Assembly (NCBI RefSeq): GCF_001698205.1
Contig: NZ_CP016591.1
Coordinates: 620,001-684,000 of the forward strand
From: Tsuneonella dongtanensis
GTDB lineage: Bacteria; Pseudomonadota; Alphaproteobacteria; Sphingomonadales; Sphingomonadaceae
DNA length: 64,000 nt
Reading direction: 5' to 3'
Of the stretch, positions 36,362 to 45,431 are shown piece after piece. A model generated the notes under the pieces. That model saw only the letters and a program-made list of their open reading frames with translations. It was not told the DNA's origin and did no database searches. Position numbers and translations under genes: made by a program. Within the stretch, counting starts at the first letter, position 1; each line of letters opens with the position of its first letter.

Positions 36362-37735
36362 ATGATCAGCAACAGAACCCTCGCAGCCGCCTGCGCCATG
36401 CTTGCGCTGTCCGCCTGCGCGACGACCGACGATGGTGCCGCGACCAGGAGCGCCAGCTCCAGCCCCGCCGCGTTCGACAAGAACCCCTATCCGTCGACCT
36501 ACGAACGGTACCCGGGGCAGCCGACGGTCATCACCAACGTCACGATCTTCGATGGCGCGGGCGGACGGATCGACAACGGCGCGATCTATTTCGCCAACGG
36601 AAAGATCCAGGGCATCTATGCGAACGACGCCGCCGCACCGGCCAACGTGCCGGTGATCGACGGCACCGGGAAATACGTCACCCCCGGAATCATCGACATC
36701 CACTCGCACCTCGGCGACTATCCCACCCCCTCGGTCGCGGCGCATTCGGACGGAAACGAGGCGACCAGCCCGACCACCCCCGAAGTCTGGGCCGAGCATT
36801 CGGTCTGGCCGCAGGACCCCGGCTTCAGCCGCGCGCTGGCCAACGGCGGGATCACCGCGCTCCAGATCCTGCCCGGATCGGCCAACCTCATGGGAGGACG
36901 CTCGGTCACGTTGAAGAATGTACCCGCGCGCACGATGCAGGGGATGAAGTTCCCCGGCGCCCCCTACAGCATGAAGATGGCCTGCGGCGAGAACCCCAAG
37001 CGGGTCTACGGCGCGAAGGGCCGGATGCCGTCGACCCGCATGGGCAACCTAGCGGTCAACCGGCAGACCTGGCTCGCGGCCAAGGAGTTCGACGGCAAGA
37101 AGCGCGATCTTGCCAAGGAAACGCTGAAGGGCGTGCTCGACGGCGAGATCCTGATCCAGAACCACTGTTACCGGGCGGACGAGATGGCCCTCGTGCTCGA
37201 TATGGCGAAAGAGATGGGCTACAAGGTCGCCGCGTTCCACCACGCGGTCGAAAGCTACAAAATCGCCGACCTGCTGAAGGAAAACGGCGTGTGCAGCGCG
37301 ATCTGGGCCGACTGGTACGGCTTCAAGATGGAAAGCTACGACGGCATTCCCGAGAACGCCGCGTTTCTCCAAAAGGCGGGCGCCTGCGTGGTCATCCATT
37401 CGGACGACGCCAACGGAATCCAGCGGCTGAACCAGGAAGCCGCCAAGGCGCAGGCCGCTGGCCGGCGTGCCGGGATCGCCATCGACGACGCGACGGTGAT
37501 CCGCTGGCTCACGCTGAACCCGGCGACCGCGATGGGAATCGCCGACAAGACCGGCAGCCTCGAGGCGGGAAAGATGGCCGACGTGGTGCTGTGGAATGGC
37601 GATCCGCTGTCGGTCTATTCGCGGCCCGAAAAGGTCTGGATCGACGGGGCGCTGATGTTCGATGCTATGGACCGCAAGCGGCGTCCGGTGAGCGATTTTG
37701 AGCTCGGCCAGCCCGGCGAAGGAGACGTGAAGTGA
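36362..37735 (+). CDS. Lipoprotein amidohydrolase (imidazolonepropionase/prolidase-like)
   Basis: A 457-residue exported amidohydrolase. The signal ends in a lipobox, LALSAC at about 14-19. The fold starts with NVTIFDGAGG, then TPGIIDIHSHLGDY, whose HxH pair binds metal. Further conserved His residues are in IQNHCY and AAFHHAVES, and HSDDANG supplies the catalytic Asp. All usual metal ligands appear present. Substrate unknown; family members include Xaa-Pro and other dipeptidases. The TGA overlaps the GTG of the next gene. The preceding peptide transporter supports a role with peptides, by inference. Confidence 0.88.
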   Translation: MISNRTLAAACAMLALSACATTDDGAATRSASSSPAAFDKNPYPSTYERYPGQPTVITNVTIFDGAGGRIDNGAIYFANGKIQGIYANDAAAPANVPVIDGTGKYVTPGIIDIHSHLGDYPTPSVAAHSDGNEATSPTTPEVWAEHSVWPQDPGFSRALANGGITALQILPGSANLMGGRSVTLKNVPARTMQGMKFPGAPYSMKMACGENPKRVYGAKGRMPSTRMGNLAVNRQTWLAAKEFDGKKRDLAKETLKGVLDGEILIQNHCYRADEMALVLDMAKEMGYKVAAFHHAVESYKIADLLKENGVCSAIWADWYGFKMESYDGIPENAAFLQKAGACVVIHSDDANGIQRLNQEAAKAQAAGRRAGIAIDDATVIRWLTLNPATAMGIADKTGSLEAGKMADVVLWNGDPLSVYSRPEKVWIDGALMFDAMDRKRRPVSDFELGQPGEGDVK

Positions 37736-39108
37736 GCGCCCGTCTGCTGATCGGCGCCGCGCTCGTCGCGCTGGCTGCCCCCGTCTCGGCGCAGGATTTC
37801 GCCATCGCCAATGCCACGGTCGCGATCGGCGACGGCAGCGCCCCGATCGAGCGCGCCACGGTGATCGTGCGAGGCGGCAAGGTCGTTGCGGCAGGCGCCG
37901 AGGTTGCCGTGCCACAAGGGATCGAGACGATCGACGGGACCGGCAAGTGGGTTACGCCCGGTGTGTTCGCGGCGATGACCGACCTTGGACTCGTCGATTC
38001 GTCGGGTGTATCCGAATCGAACGACGCCGCTGCCCGCCAGTCGCCGTTCGGAGCCGCGCTGGATGTCACCCCGGCGCTCAACCCCTCAGCTCAGGACGTG
38101 GCGGTGTCGCGTGAAAGCGGCGTGACCCGCGCGTCGGTATTCCCGGCGCCGTCGGCCTCGATCTTCGGTGGGCAGGGCGCGCTGGTCGACCTGGCGGCCG
38201 ATCCCGACATGGTCACGCGCCCGCGCGCATTCCAGGTCGTCACGCTGGGAGAGGATGGCGCGCGGATCGCGGGCGGCAGCCGAACGAGCGCGCACGCGGT
38301 CCTCCGCAATGCCCTGCGCGAAGCGCGCCAGTTCGGGACCGACGGAGCCCTGATCCGGGGCGGCGGCGACCGGCGGACCGTGTCGACCGGCGACGATGTG
38401 CCGATCGACACGCGGCTGATCGACAGCCGCGCCGAGCGCGATGACGTGCTTCTCACCCGGTTCGACGCGGCTGCTCTCGTTCCGGTGGTGAGTGGCACCC
38501 AGCCGCTCTACGTGATCGTCGAGCGGGCGTCCGACATCCGCGCCGTGCTGGCGCTGCGCGACGAGTTCCCCCGCCTGAGGCTGGTGCTCGTAGGGGCGAG
38601 CGAAGGCTGGCGCGTCGCGGGCGAGATCGCCGCCGCCGGCGTACCCGTGATCGCCGACCCGCTCGACGACCTGCCCACCCGCTTCGAGCAACTTGCGGCG
38701 ACCCAGAGCAACGTCGGCCGGATGGTGCGCGCCGGGGTCAAGGTCGCGCTGGGCCGGATGACCGACACCGGCGGCGCGCAGCCGCGCAACCTGATGCAGT
38801 TCGCCGGCAACCTCGTCGCGTTGACGCGGGTGCCCGGGGCCACCGGATTGAGCTGGGGAGAGGCATTCGCCGCGATCTCCTCGGTCCCGGCCGAGATCGC
38901 CGGCTTCGGCGGGCGGATGGGTATCCTGCGATCGGGGGCAGCGGGCGACGTGGTGATCTGGGACGGCGATCCGCTCGAGGTTTCGAGCGCTGCCGAACGT
39001 ATCTTCATCGACGGGGTAGAGCAGCCGCATGGCAGCCACCAGAAGCGGCTGCGCGACCGCTACCGCGACCTCGACGAGAGCGATCTACCGAAGGCATACA
39101 ACTGGTGA
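37732..39108 (+). CDS. Exported amidohydrolase-fold protein lacking the metal-binding HxH
   Basis: A 458-residue protein with a signal peptide (about residues 1-20, ending VSAQ). It has the amidohydrolase outer beta domain (IANATVAIGDGSAPIERATV) and the C-terminal segment GAAGDVVIWDGDPLEVSS. Where active members have TPGxxDxHxH, this one reads TPGVFAAMTDLGL, so both histidines are gone, and no later HSDD-type motif is seen. It looks like a non-catalytic partner of the intact paralogue upstream, to which it is coupled by GTGA. It may form a heterodimer with that protein. Confidence 0.83.
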   Translation: MSARLLIGAALVALAAPVSAQDFAIANATVAIGDGSAPIERATVIVRGGKVVAAGAEVAVPQGIETIDGTGKWVTPGVFAAMTDLGLVDSSGVSESNDAAARQSPFGAALDVTPALNPSAQDVAVSRESGVTRASVFPAPSASIFGGQGALVDLAADPDMVTRPRAFQVVTLGEDGARIAGGSRTSAHAVLRNALREARQFGTDGALIRGGGDRRTVSTGDDVPIDTRLIDSRAERDDVLLTRFDAAALVPVVSGTQPLYVIVERASDIRAVLALRDEFPRLRLVLVGASEGWRVAGEIAAAGVPVIADPLDDLPTRFEQLAATQSNVGRMVRAGVKVALGRMTDTGGAQPRNLMQFAGNLVALTRVPGATGLSWGEAFAAISSVPAEIAGFGGRMGILRSGAAGDVVIWDGDPLEVSSAAERIFIDGVEQPHGSHQKRLRDRYRDLDESDLPKAYNW

Positions 39109-39623
39109 GGATGTTCATGGCAGGAGAAAGCGGGGCGACGCTGGCCCTCGGGGCGGCTCTCATCGCGGGCGCCGCGGCATTGGCGCAGGGTCCGGCGGAC
39201 GGCCCGCCAGATCGCAGCCAGGACATGGCCTGGGTCAGCGCGCAGCAAACCGCGCTGGCGGCCCGCGCGTCGCAACCGGGCTGGCGCCAGCTCGACGGCG
39301 GGGTCCTGATCCGGCGCACGGCGGGCGACGGCAGCGGCGCGCGGCCGAGGGTCGAGGATGTGGTGACGGTCCACTACACCGGCAGTTTCGTCGATGGCGG
39401 CGTCTTCGACAGTTCCGAAGGGGGCGAGCCCGCGACCTTCCCGCTCGCCCGGCTGATCCCGGCCTGGAAGACGGCCATTCCGCAGATGGGCGTGGGCGAC
39501 ACGATCGAGATCGCAACGCCCGCCACGGCCGCCTACGGGATGAAGGGCAAAGGCCCGATACCCGGCGGAGCGACGCTGCTGTTCACCGTACGGCTGATCG
39601 ACATCGGCGAACGTCCCGACTGA
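39105..39623 (+). CDS. Exported FKBP-type peptidyl-prolyl cis-trans isomerase
   Basis: A 172-residue protein. An N-terminal hydrophobic segment (ATLALGAALIAGAAALAQG) acts as a signal or anchor. The FKBP domain follows at about 75-168, with VTVHYTGSFVDGGVFDSS, an IPQMGVGDTIEIATPATAAYG segment (first part IPQMGVGDTIEIA) and a final FTVRLIDI strand. It should catalyse proline isomerisation in the periplasm. The GTG start overlaps the stop of the degenerate amidohydrolase. Third gene of the operon, possibly a folding helper for the exported amidohydrolases. Confidence 0.9.
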   Translation: MRMFMAGESGATLALGAALIAGAAALAQGPADGPPDRSQDMAWVSAQQTALAARASQPGWRQLDGGVLIRRTAGDGSGARPRVEDVVTVHYTGSFVDGGVFDSSEGGEPATFPLARLIPAWKTAIPQMGVGDTIEIATPATAAYGMKGKGPIPGGATLLFTVRLIDIGERPD

Positions 39624-39684
39624 AAAACGCGGCGAAGCGAAAGGCTTAGACCGACGGGCCGTGCCCGTTAACGACGCTCGTCGA

Positions 39685-39713
39685 TTGACAGGCAACCCTC
39701 GCTGGCGAACACT
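39685..39713 (+). promoter_or_regulatory. Probable promoter of the MlaA-like gene
   Basis: A perfect -35 TTGACA at 39685-39690 is followed after 17 bases by AACACT at 39708-39713 as a weak -10. Transcription would begin near 39720, about 26 bases before the CTG start proposed for the next gene. Confidence 0.4.
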
Positions 39714-39745
39714 CCGCGCTTCGTCATGCCGCCGGGAGACCTGGC

Positions 39746-40636
39746 CTGAGCCTTACTGCCGCCCTGGCCGCATCGCTGGCCCTCGCCGCGCCCATGCAGG
39801 ATGCACCGGCAGCCGTACCGGCCGTCGAGGCTGTGTGCGACGCGCGTGTGCTCGTCCTCCCGGGCGAGGCGCCGCTCGGTGCGCCCTGCGCGAGCACGGT
39901 TGGCGCTTCAGGGACAAACGCGATCGAGGGCGAAACGGAGCCGCTCGCCGATGAAGGGATCGTGGTCAGCGGACGGGTGCCGATCGAGGCGGATCCTCTC
40001 GTCCAGCTCAACGCCCAGACCTACGAAGCCATCGCCGCGGTCGACGAGGCGGTCATCGAACCGATCGCCAAGGCCTATGGCGAGGGACTGCCCAAGCCGG
40101 CCCGCAAGGGCCTCAGCAATTTCTTCGCCAATCTGCGCGAGCCGGTGGTCTTCCTCAACGACGTGCTGCAATTGCGGCCGAAGCGTGCGATGCGGACCCT
40201 CGGCCGTTTCGCGATCAATTCCACCATTGGCATCGGCGGCCTGATCGACGTCGCGAAGAAGAAACCGTTCAAGCTGCCGCGGCGCAACAACGGGTTCGCC
40301 AACACCCTGGGTTACTACGGGGTCGGCTCCGGCCCGTTTCTCGTCCTGCCGCTGGTCGGTGCGACGACCTTGCGCGACGTGCTCGGCGGCGCAGCGGACA
40401 ACTTCGTAGTACCAATGGCGGTGGGCAAGCCGTTCACCACGCTCGAATACCGGGTGAGCTCGTACACCATCACTTCGCTCGACAGCCGGCTCGAAAACGA
40501 CGCCGAATACCAGCGGGTCCGCGCGTCGAAGGACCCCTACGCGACGGCGCGCGACACCTACCTTGCGCGCCGCGCGGCGGAGATCGCGGCGCTCAAGGCG
40601 CCGGGCGACGGGATCGTTAAAAAGGTCGCCAACTAG
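39746..40636 (+). CDS. mlaA: MlaA (VacJ)-family protein, probable CTG start
   Basis: MlaA-type component of the phospholipid-trafficking system that keeps outer-membrane lipid asymmetry. Core motifs are DPLVQLNAQTYEAI, LSNFFANLREPVVFLNDVLQ, RFAINSTIGIGGLIDVA and FANTLGYYGVGSGPFLVLPL. The first ATG (39794) would leave no signal peptide. The in-frame codons before it encode LSLTAALAASLALAAP, a good export signal, back to a CTG at 39746 with GGGAGA six bases upstream. No ATG, GTG or TTG lies between that point and the in-frame stop at 39686. The mature end has no lipobox Cys. Confidence 0.85.
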   Translation: MSLTAALAASLALAAPMQDAPAAVPAVEAVCDARVLVLPGEAPLGAPCASTVGASGTNAIEGETEPLADEGIVVSGRVPIEADPLVQLNAQTYEAIAAVDEAVIEPIAKAYGEGLPKPARKGLSNFFANLREPVVFLNDVLQLRPKRAMRTLGRFAINSTIGIGGLIDVAKKKPFKLPRRNNGFANTLGYYGVGSGPFLVLPLVGATTLRDVLGGAADNFVVPMAVGKPFTTLEYRVSSYTITSLDSRLENDAEYQRVRASKDPYATARDTYLARRAAEIAALKAPGDGIVKKVAN

Positions 40637-40700
40637 CCCGCTTGCAATCCGGTTGCGATCTGATACCTATGTTGACACTGTTCACATGGGAGGTTCGACC

Positions 40701-41378
40701 GTGGATCCCGCTCTCCAGACCCTGATCGCCGCGAGCGTCGCCTTTGTCGGCACGCACTTCGCGTTGTCGCACCCGCTACGCGCCCTGCTCGTCCGCATGT
40801 TCGGCGAAGGCGGGTTCCTCGGGTTCTATTCGCTGGTCGCCTTCGCCACGTTCGGCTGGATGATCGTCGCGTTCCGCGCGGCGCCTCCGGCAGACCTCGG
40901 CGGTTCGGGCGAGATCGGGTGGATCGCCGCGACGCTGCTCACGATCCCTGCGCTGGTGCTCTTCCTCGGATCGTTCTGGAAGAACCCGGCGATGCCCAAT
41001 CCGGCGGCGAAGGGACCGATCGACCGCCAGCCCACCGGGGTCTTCGCGGTCACGCGCCATCCGATGATGTGGGGCTTCGCGCTCTGGGCGCTGAGCCACC
41101 TCGTCCTGTGGTGGAGCCTGCGCACCCTGATCGTGGCGGGCGCGGTGCTCGCCCTCGCGCTCGTTGGCGCGCACCTGCAGGACCGCAAGAAGGAAGCGCT
41201 CCTCGGCAAGGCGTGGTCGGACTGGGAGGCGCGGACGAGCTACTGGCCGCGCTGGGGCGCGCTCTTCGGCGCGGGCGCGGTGCTGTGGCTCATCGCGATC
41301 GCGCTGTGGCTCGGCGTGACCTGGGCGCACATTCACGCCGCCGGCGTCCCGGCGGGCGTCTGGCGATGGGTGGGCTGA
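40701..41378 (+). CDS. NnrU family membrane protein
   Basis: A 225-residue inner-membrane protein with about six helices. Typical segments are FVGTHFALSHPLRALLVRM (about 14-32), FLGFYSLVAFATFGWMIVAF and TGVFAVTRHPMMWGFALWAL (about 112-131), the family signature. NnrU is linked to nitrite and nitric-oxide metabolism in some bacteria, and the relative MddA methylates thiols; neither role is shown here. An ATG at 40686 is in frame, but GGGAGG seven bases before the GTG at 40701 favours the GTG. It ends two bases from the convergent dxs. Confidence 0.87.
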   Translation: MDPALQTLIAASVAFVGTHFALSHPLRALLVRMFGEGGFLGFYSLVAFATFGWMIVAFRAAPPADLGGSGEIGWIAATLLTIPALVLFLGSFWKNPAMPNPAAKGPIDRQPTGVFAVTRHPMMWGFALWALSHLVLWWSLRTLIVAGAVLALALVGAHLQDRKKEALLGKAWSDWEARTSYWPRWGALFGAGAVLWLIAIALWLGVTWAHIHAAGVPAGVWRWVG

Positions 41379-41380
41379 CC

Positions 41381-43315
41381 CTAGGCCCGCGCCTCTTCCA
41401 CGCCCGCCGAGTTGTGGCGTAGCGCCTTGAGCACGGTATCCACGATGTGCGGGGCGTTGAGGCCGGCTTCGTCGTACTGCTTGGCGGGGTCGTCGTGGTC
41501 CTGGAACACGTCGGGCAGGCGCATCGTGCGGATCTTGAGGCCGTTGTCGGTAAGGCCCTGGTCGCTCGCATGCGTGAGGACATGCGCGCCGAGGCCGCCG
41601 ATGGCGGCTTCCTCTACCGTGACGACGACCTCGTGGGTGCGCATCAGGCGGTCGATCAGGTCGGTGTCGAGCGGCTTGGCGAACCGCAGGTCCGCGACGG
41701 TGGTGGAAAGCCCCTTCGCTTCGAGCGCGTCGGCAGCCTTGAGCGCTTCGGCGAGACGGGTACCGAGCGAGAGGATAGCAACCTTGGTGCCTTCGCGCAC
41801 GACGCGGCCCTTGCCGATCTCGAGCAGTAGCGGCGTTGCGGGCAGTTCGACCCCGACGCCCCCGCCGCGCGGGTAGCGGAAGGCGATCGGCCCGCTGTCG
41901 TGCATCGCGGCGGTGTAGGTCATGTGGACCAGTTCAGCCTCGTCGGCCGCGGCCATCACCACCATGTTGGGCAGGGTGGCGAGGTAGGTCACATCGAACG
42001 ATCCCGCGTGGGTGCAGCCGTCCGCGCCGACCAGGCCCGCACGGTCGATCGCGAAGCGTACGGCCAAGTTCTGGATCGCGACGTCGTGGACCACCTGGTC
42101 GAACGCGCGCTGGAGGAAAGTCGAATAGATCGCGCAGAACGGGCGCATGCCTTCGGCGGCGAGGCCCGCGGCGAAGGTCACTGCGTGCTGTTCGGCGATG
42201 CCGACGTCGAACGCCTTGTCGGGGTGCGCCTTGGCGAAGCGATCGACGCCGGTTCCGCTCGGCATCGCGGCGGTGATCGCGCAGATTGTCGGATCGGTTT
42301 CGGCCAGCTTGGCGAGCGTGTCGCCGAACACGTTCTGGTAGGCCGGCGGACCCCCGGCGCTCCTCTTTTGCTCACCGGTGATGACATCGAACTTCTGCAC
42401 GCCGTGGTACTTGTCGGCGGAGTTCTCGGCCGGGGCATAGCCCTTGCCCTTCTTGGTCACGACATGGACCAGGATCGGCCCCTGCTCGCTGTCGCGCACG
42501 TTCTCGAGAACCGGGATCAGGTGGTCGAGATTGTGCCCGTCGATCGGACCTACGTAGTAGAAGCCGAGCTCCTCGAACATGGTCCCGCCGGTGACCATCC
42601 CGCGCGCGTATTCCTCCGCCTTTTCGAGCCCGTGGTGGACCCGGCGCGACAACTTGCGGGCGACCTTGGAGGCAAGGCTGCGCAGTCCGAGGTATTCGCT
42701 CGAGGATACCATCCGTGCGAGATAGGCGCTGAGACCACCCACCGGCGGCGCGATCGACATGTCGTTGTCGTTGAGGATCACGACCAGCCGGTTGCCCGCC
42801 TGTTCGGCGTTGTTCATCGCTTCGTAGGCCATGCCAGCGCTCATCGCGCCGTCGCCGATCACCGCGATGCCCTTGCCGGGGCGGCCCTGAAGCTTGTTCG
42901 CCACCGCGAAGCCGAGCGCGGCGGAGATCGAGGTGCTCGAATGCGCTGCGCCGAATGGGTCGTATTCGCTCTCGCTGCGCTTGGTGAAGCCTGAGAGCCC
43001 GCCGCCCTGCCGCAGCGTGCGGATGCGATCCCGCCTGCCGGTGATGATCTTGTGCGGATAGGCCTGGTGGCCGACGTCCCACACCAGCTTGTCGGTCGGC
43101 GTGTCGAAGACGTAGTGGATCGCCACGGTCAGCTCGACCACGCCGAGCCCCGAACCGAGGTGCCCGCCGGTCATGCCGACGGCGCTGATCATCTCGGCGC
43201 GCAGTTCGTCGGCAAGCTGGCGGAGCTGGTCCGGCTTCAGCTTGCGGAGATCGGTTGGAGTGTCGACCGTGTCGAGAAGGGGGGTATGCGGACCCTGGCC
43301 CGGATTGGAACTCAT
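41381..43315 (-). CDS. dxs: 1-Deoxy-D-xylulose-5-phosphate synthase
   Basis: A 644-residue thiamine-diphosphate enzyme that starts the MEP isoprenoid pathway from pyruvate and glyceraldehyde 3-phosphate. Markers are [19 protein letters not shown] (about 46-64), the cofactor motif [18 protein letters not shown] (about 150-167), the pyrimidine-domain [14 protein letters not shown] and [17 protein letters not shown]. Upstream in-frame codons exist, but the ATG at 43315 gives the normal length. It supplies precursors for ubiquinone, polyprenyl carriers and carotenoids. Confidence 0.97.
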   Translation of the reverse strand: MSSNPGQGPHTPLLDTVDTPTDLRKLKPDQLRQLADELRAEMISAVGMTGGHLGSGLGVVELTVAIHYVFDTPTDKLVWDVGHQAYPHKIITGRRDRIRTLRQGGGLSGFTKRSESEYDPFGAAHSSTSISAALGFAVANKLQGRPGKGIAVIGDGAMSAGMAYEAMNNAEQAGNRLVVILNDNDMSIAPPVGGLSAYLARMVSSSEYLGLRSLASKVARKLSRRVHHGLEKAEEYARGMVTGGTMFEELGFYYVGPIDGHNLDHLIPVLENVRDSEQGPILVHVVTKKGKGYAPAENSADKYHGVQKFDVITGEQKRSAGGPPAYQNVFGDTLAKLAETDPTICAITAAMPSGTGVDRFAKAHPDKAFDVGIAEQHAVTFAAGLAAEGMRPFCAIYSTFLQRAFDQVVHDVAIQNLAVRFAIDRAGLVGADGCTHAGSFDVTYLATLPNMVVMAAADEAELVHMTYTAAMHDSGPIAFRYPRGGGVGVELPATPLLLEIGKGRVVREGTKVAILSLGTRLAEALKAADALEAKGLSTTVADLRFAKPLDTDLIDRLMRTHEVVVTVEEAAIGGLGAHVLTHASDQGLTDNGLKIRTMRLPDVFQDHDDPAKQYDEAGLNAPHIVDTVLKALRHNSAGVEEARA

Positions 43316-43435
43316 GGTTTCCGCTGTAACGACAACTTGCGCGCCTGTCGATGAAACGAACGTGAGGACGCGCTGAGCATTTCGTGAGAAACGGCCGCTT
43401 GCGCAGGAAGGCCGGACAAGGGCAGTTTCGCGGCG

Positions 43436-43972
43436 ATGGCGAGCCCGGCGATTCGCACCGCGACGATGGACGACCTGCCGGCGATTTCGGCGGTGATGGA
43501 GCGCGCGATCGCCGAGCTCCAGAAGCCTTTCCTCGATGCCGAACAGATCGCGGCGAGCCGCCGCAGCATGGGCCTTGATACCCAGCTCGTCGCCGACGGC
43601 ACATACTTCTGCGTCGAGGTCGACGGCGCGCTCGCGGGGTGCGGGGGCTGGAGCAGGCGGGCAACGCTCTACGGCGGCAACCACAGCACCGAGACGCGCG
43701 ACGATCGGCTGCTCGATCCGGCGACCGAGCCCGCGCGCATCCGGGCGATGTACACCGATCCCGCCTTCACCCGTCGCGGGATCGGCCGGCTGATCCTCGA
43801 TTCGTGCGAGGAAGCGGCGCGCGCCGCGGGATTCCGGCGCCTGGAGATGATGGCGACTGCCGCGGGCGAACCGCTATATTCCGCCTGCGGCTACCACGTC
43901 GTCCAGCGGGTCGATCGCATGGCGTCGGACGGAGTAGCGGTGCCCGGCGCGGTGATGGCCAAGGATCTCTAA
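43436..43972 (+). CDS. GNAT-family N-acetyltransferase
   Basis: A 178-residue acetyltransferase. After [20 protein letters not shown], it has [20 protein letters not shown] (about 105-124), the acetyl-CoA RxxGxG/A loop, and [20 protein letters not shown] (about 138-157). Substrate unknown. It is divergent from dxs and convergent with the Fur-type gene, 19 bases from its stop. Confidence 0.86.
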   Translation: MASPAIRTATMDDLPAISAVMERAIAELQKPFLDAEQIAASRRSMGLDTQLVADGTYFCVEVDGALAGCGGWSRRATLYGGNHSTETRDDRLLDPATEPARIRAMYTDPAFTRRGIGRLILDSCEEAARAAGFRRLEMMATAAGEPLYSACGYHVVQRVDRMASDGVAVPGAVMAKDL

Positions 43973-43991
43973 GTCAGCGGCAGCGCGCGCC

Positions 43992-44453
43992 CTAGCGACA
44001 CTCAGCGCACAATCCGCGGATCTCGATCACCGGCCGCTCGGGCTTGAAGTCGGCCGCTTCGGCAAGGCTGCGGACGGTCTTCGAGACGGCGTCGTTGTCG
44101 ATATGCGTCGCCTCGCCGCACTCGTCGCAGACGAGGAAGATGCAGTCGTGCAGGCACCCGGGATGGCTGTTGGCGAGATAGGCGTTCGACGATTCGACCC
44201 GCATCGCGAGATTGTTGGTCACGAACAGGTCGAGAATCCGGTAGATCGAGTTGGGCGCGATACGCTTGCCGCGCTTGGCGGAAACCTCGTCGGCGATGTC
44301 GTAGGCGCTGGCCGGGCTGGCGTGGCCCGCAAGCGCGCCGAACACGTCCGCGCGCAACTCGGTCCACTGCTCGCCCGCCTGCGTCAGCGCGGATTCGGCG
44401 GCGTGGACGAGGTCGTGCCCCGAGTGTTCGTGATGATGGTGCTGGGCGGCCAT
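43992..44453 (-). CDS. zur: Fur-family regulator, probably Zur
   Basis: A 153-residue metal-sensing repressor. It has a winged-HTH core with ASAYDIADEVSAKRGKRIAP and NSIYRILDLFVTNNLAMRVE, then the dimer domain with HPGCLHDCIFLVCDECGEAT and a final CAEC pair. The two CxxC motifs form the structural zinc site of the family. The His-rich N terminus (AQHHHHEHSGHD) is a probable extra metal-binding tail and points to zinc. A TTG at 44462 is in frame; ATG at 44453 is preferred. The specific metal is inferred. Confidence 0.82.
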   Translation of the reverse strand: MAAQHHHHEHSGHDLVHAAESALTQAGEQWTELRADVFGALAGHASPASAYDIADEVSAKRGKRIAPNSIYRILDLFVTNNLAMRVESSNAYLANSHPGCLHDCIFLVCDECGEATHIDNDAVSKTVRSLAEAADFKPERPVIEIRGLCAECR

Positions 44454-44496
44454 GGGTCGCAATGTAATGCGTGCGCACGCTTCGCGCCAGATGGCC

Positions 44497-45174
44497 TCAA
44501 TCCGGCGTGAAGCTCGCCTTGTAGAGCGACGGATACATCGCCTTCAGCGCGCGGACCTTGGGGGCGTCCCAGCGCACGATGTAGGGATGCCGCGGGTTCT
44601 TCTGGGCGAAATCCTGGTGATAGGTCTCGGCCGGGTAGAAAGCCTGCGCGCGCTCGATCCCGGTCACGATCGGCTTCTTCCACGTGCCCGACGCGGCCAT
44701 CTGCTTGAGATAGGCCGCGGCGACCGCGCGCTGTTCCTCGCTCATGGGGACGAGCGCCGCGCGATAGTGCGCGCCCACGTCGGGCCCCTGCCGGTTCTTG
44801 AGCGTCGGGTCCGCGACGACCGAGAAGAACACTTGCAGCAGCTGGTCGTAGCGCACGACCCTGGGATCGTACGTCACCTTCACCGCTTCGGCGTGGTCGG
44901 TCACGCCCGACGACACGATGTCGTATTTCGCCGATCGCTCGGTGCCTCCGTGGTAGCCGCTGACTGCGCTGGTCACGCCCTTCATGTGACTGAAGACCGC
45001 TTCGACTCCCCAGAAGCATCCGCCGGCAAATACCGCGGTCTTCAGACCGGGCTTCTCGGCGGCGACGCGCTTGGGGGCGGGTGCAGAGACGGCCGCCTCG
45101 CCCGCGACGGCAGGCTGCTGGCACGCGGCCAGTGCAAGGCATGCTGCCGCGAGACCGAGAGCGGCTCTCCTCAC
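44497..45174 (-). CDS. msrA: Peptide-methionine (S)-S-oxide reductase, lipoprotein form
   Basis: Repairs oxidised methionine. It has FAGGCFWGVEAVF with the catalytic Cys, then the GYHGGTERSAKYDIVSSGV segment, plus HYRAALVPMSEEQ and YHQDFAQKNPR. The N terminus from the GTG at 45174 is a lipoprotein signal, LAAACLALAAC, so the enzyme should be membrane-anchored in the periplasm, 225 residues in all. The frame is open upstream. The GTG is chosen because it overlaps the stop of a small membrane-protein gene (GTGA). Confidence 0.93.
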   Translation of the reverse strand: MRRAALGLAAACLALAACQQPAVAGEAAVSAPAPKRVAAEKPGLKTAVFAGGCFWGVEAVFSHMKGVTSAVSGYHGGTERSAKYDIVSSGVTDHAEAVKVTYDPRVVRYDQLLQVFFSVVADPTLKNRQGPDVGAHYRAALVPMSEEQRAVAAAYLKQMAASGTWKKPIVTGIERAQAFYPAETYHQDFAQKNPRHPYIVRWDAPKVRALKAMYPSLYKASFTPD

Positions 45175-45320
45175 TTGGCGGGAGCGCTCACGGTGGCGGC
45201 CTGCGCCTGGGGGACGATGCTGTCGGTCATATTCGGTGCAACCTGCCATACCACCAAACCCGCACCCAGCGCGAATCCGATGGCGAAGTTGCGATAGAGA
45301 TCGGGTTTGAACAGTCCCAT
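45171..45320 (-). CDS. Small single-span membrane protein upstream of msrA
   Basis: A 49-residue ORF that begins MGLFKPDLYRNFAIGFALG. It has one hydrophobic helix (FAIGFALGAGLVVWQVAP, about 12-29) followed by a polar tail. Its TGA overlaps the GTG of msrA, so the two are almost certainly translated together. Not a recognised family. It could anchor or assist the periplasmic reductase, but that is a guess from position. Confidence 0.72.
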   Translation of the reverse strand: MGLFKPDLYRNFAIGFALGAGLVVWQVAPNMTDSIVPQAQAATVSAPAK

Positions 45321-45431
45321 GACATCCACTGTTTCGTTGCTTTAGGCGATTTGGTTACAGGGCGGGGTATTGCAACGTGCTTAATGCGCCGGTTGCGCGG
45401 CGTTCAGGCTTGGCCGGAGAGGCGACAACCC

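Noticed and set aside
40642-40670. TTGCAA and ACCTAT as a promoter for NnrU
   Set aside because: Spacing of 17 fits, but both hexamers are weak matches. I could not separate it from chance.
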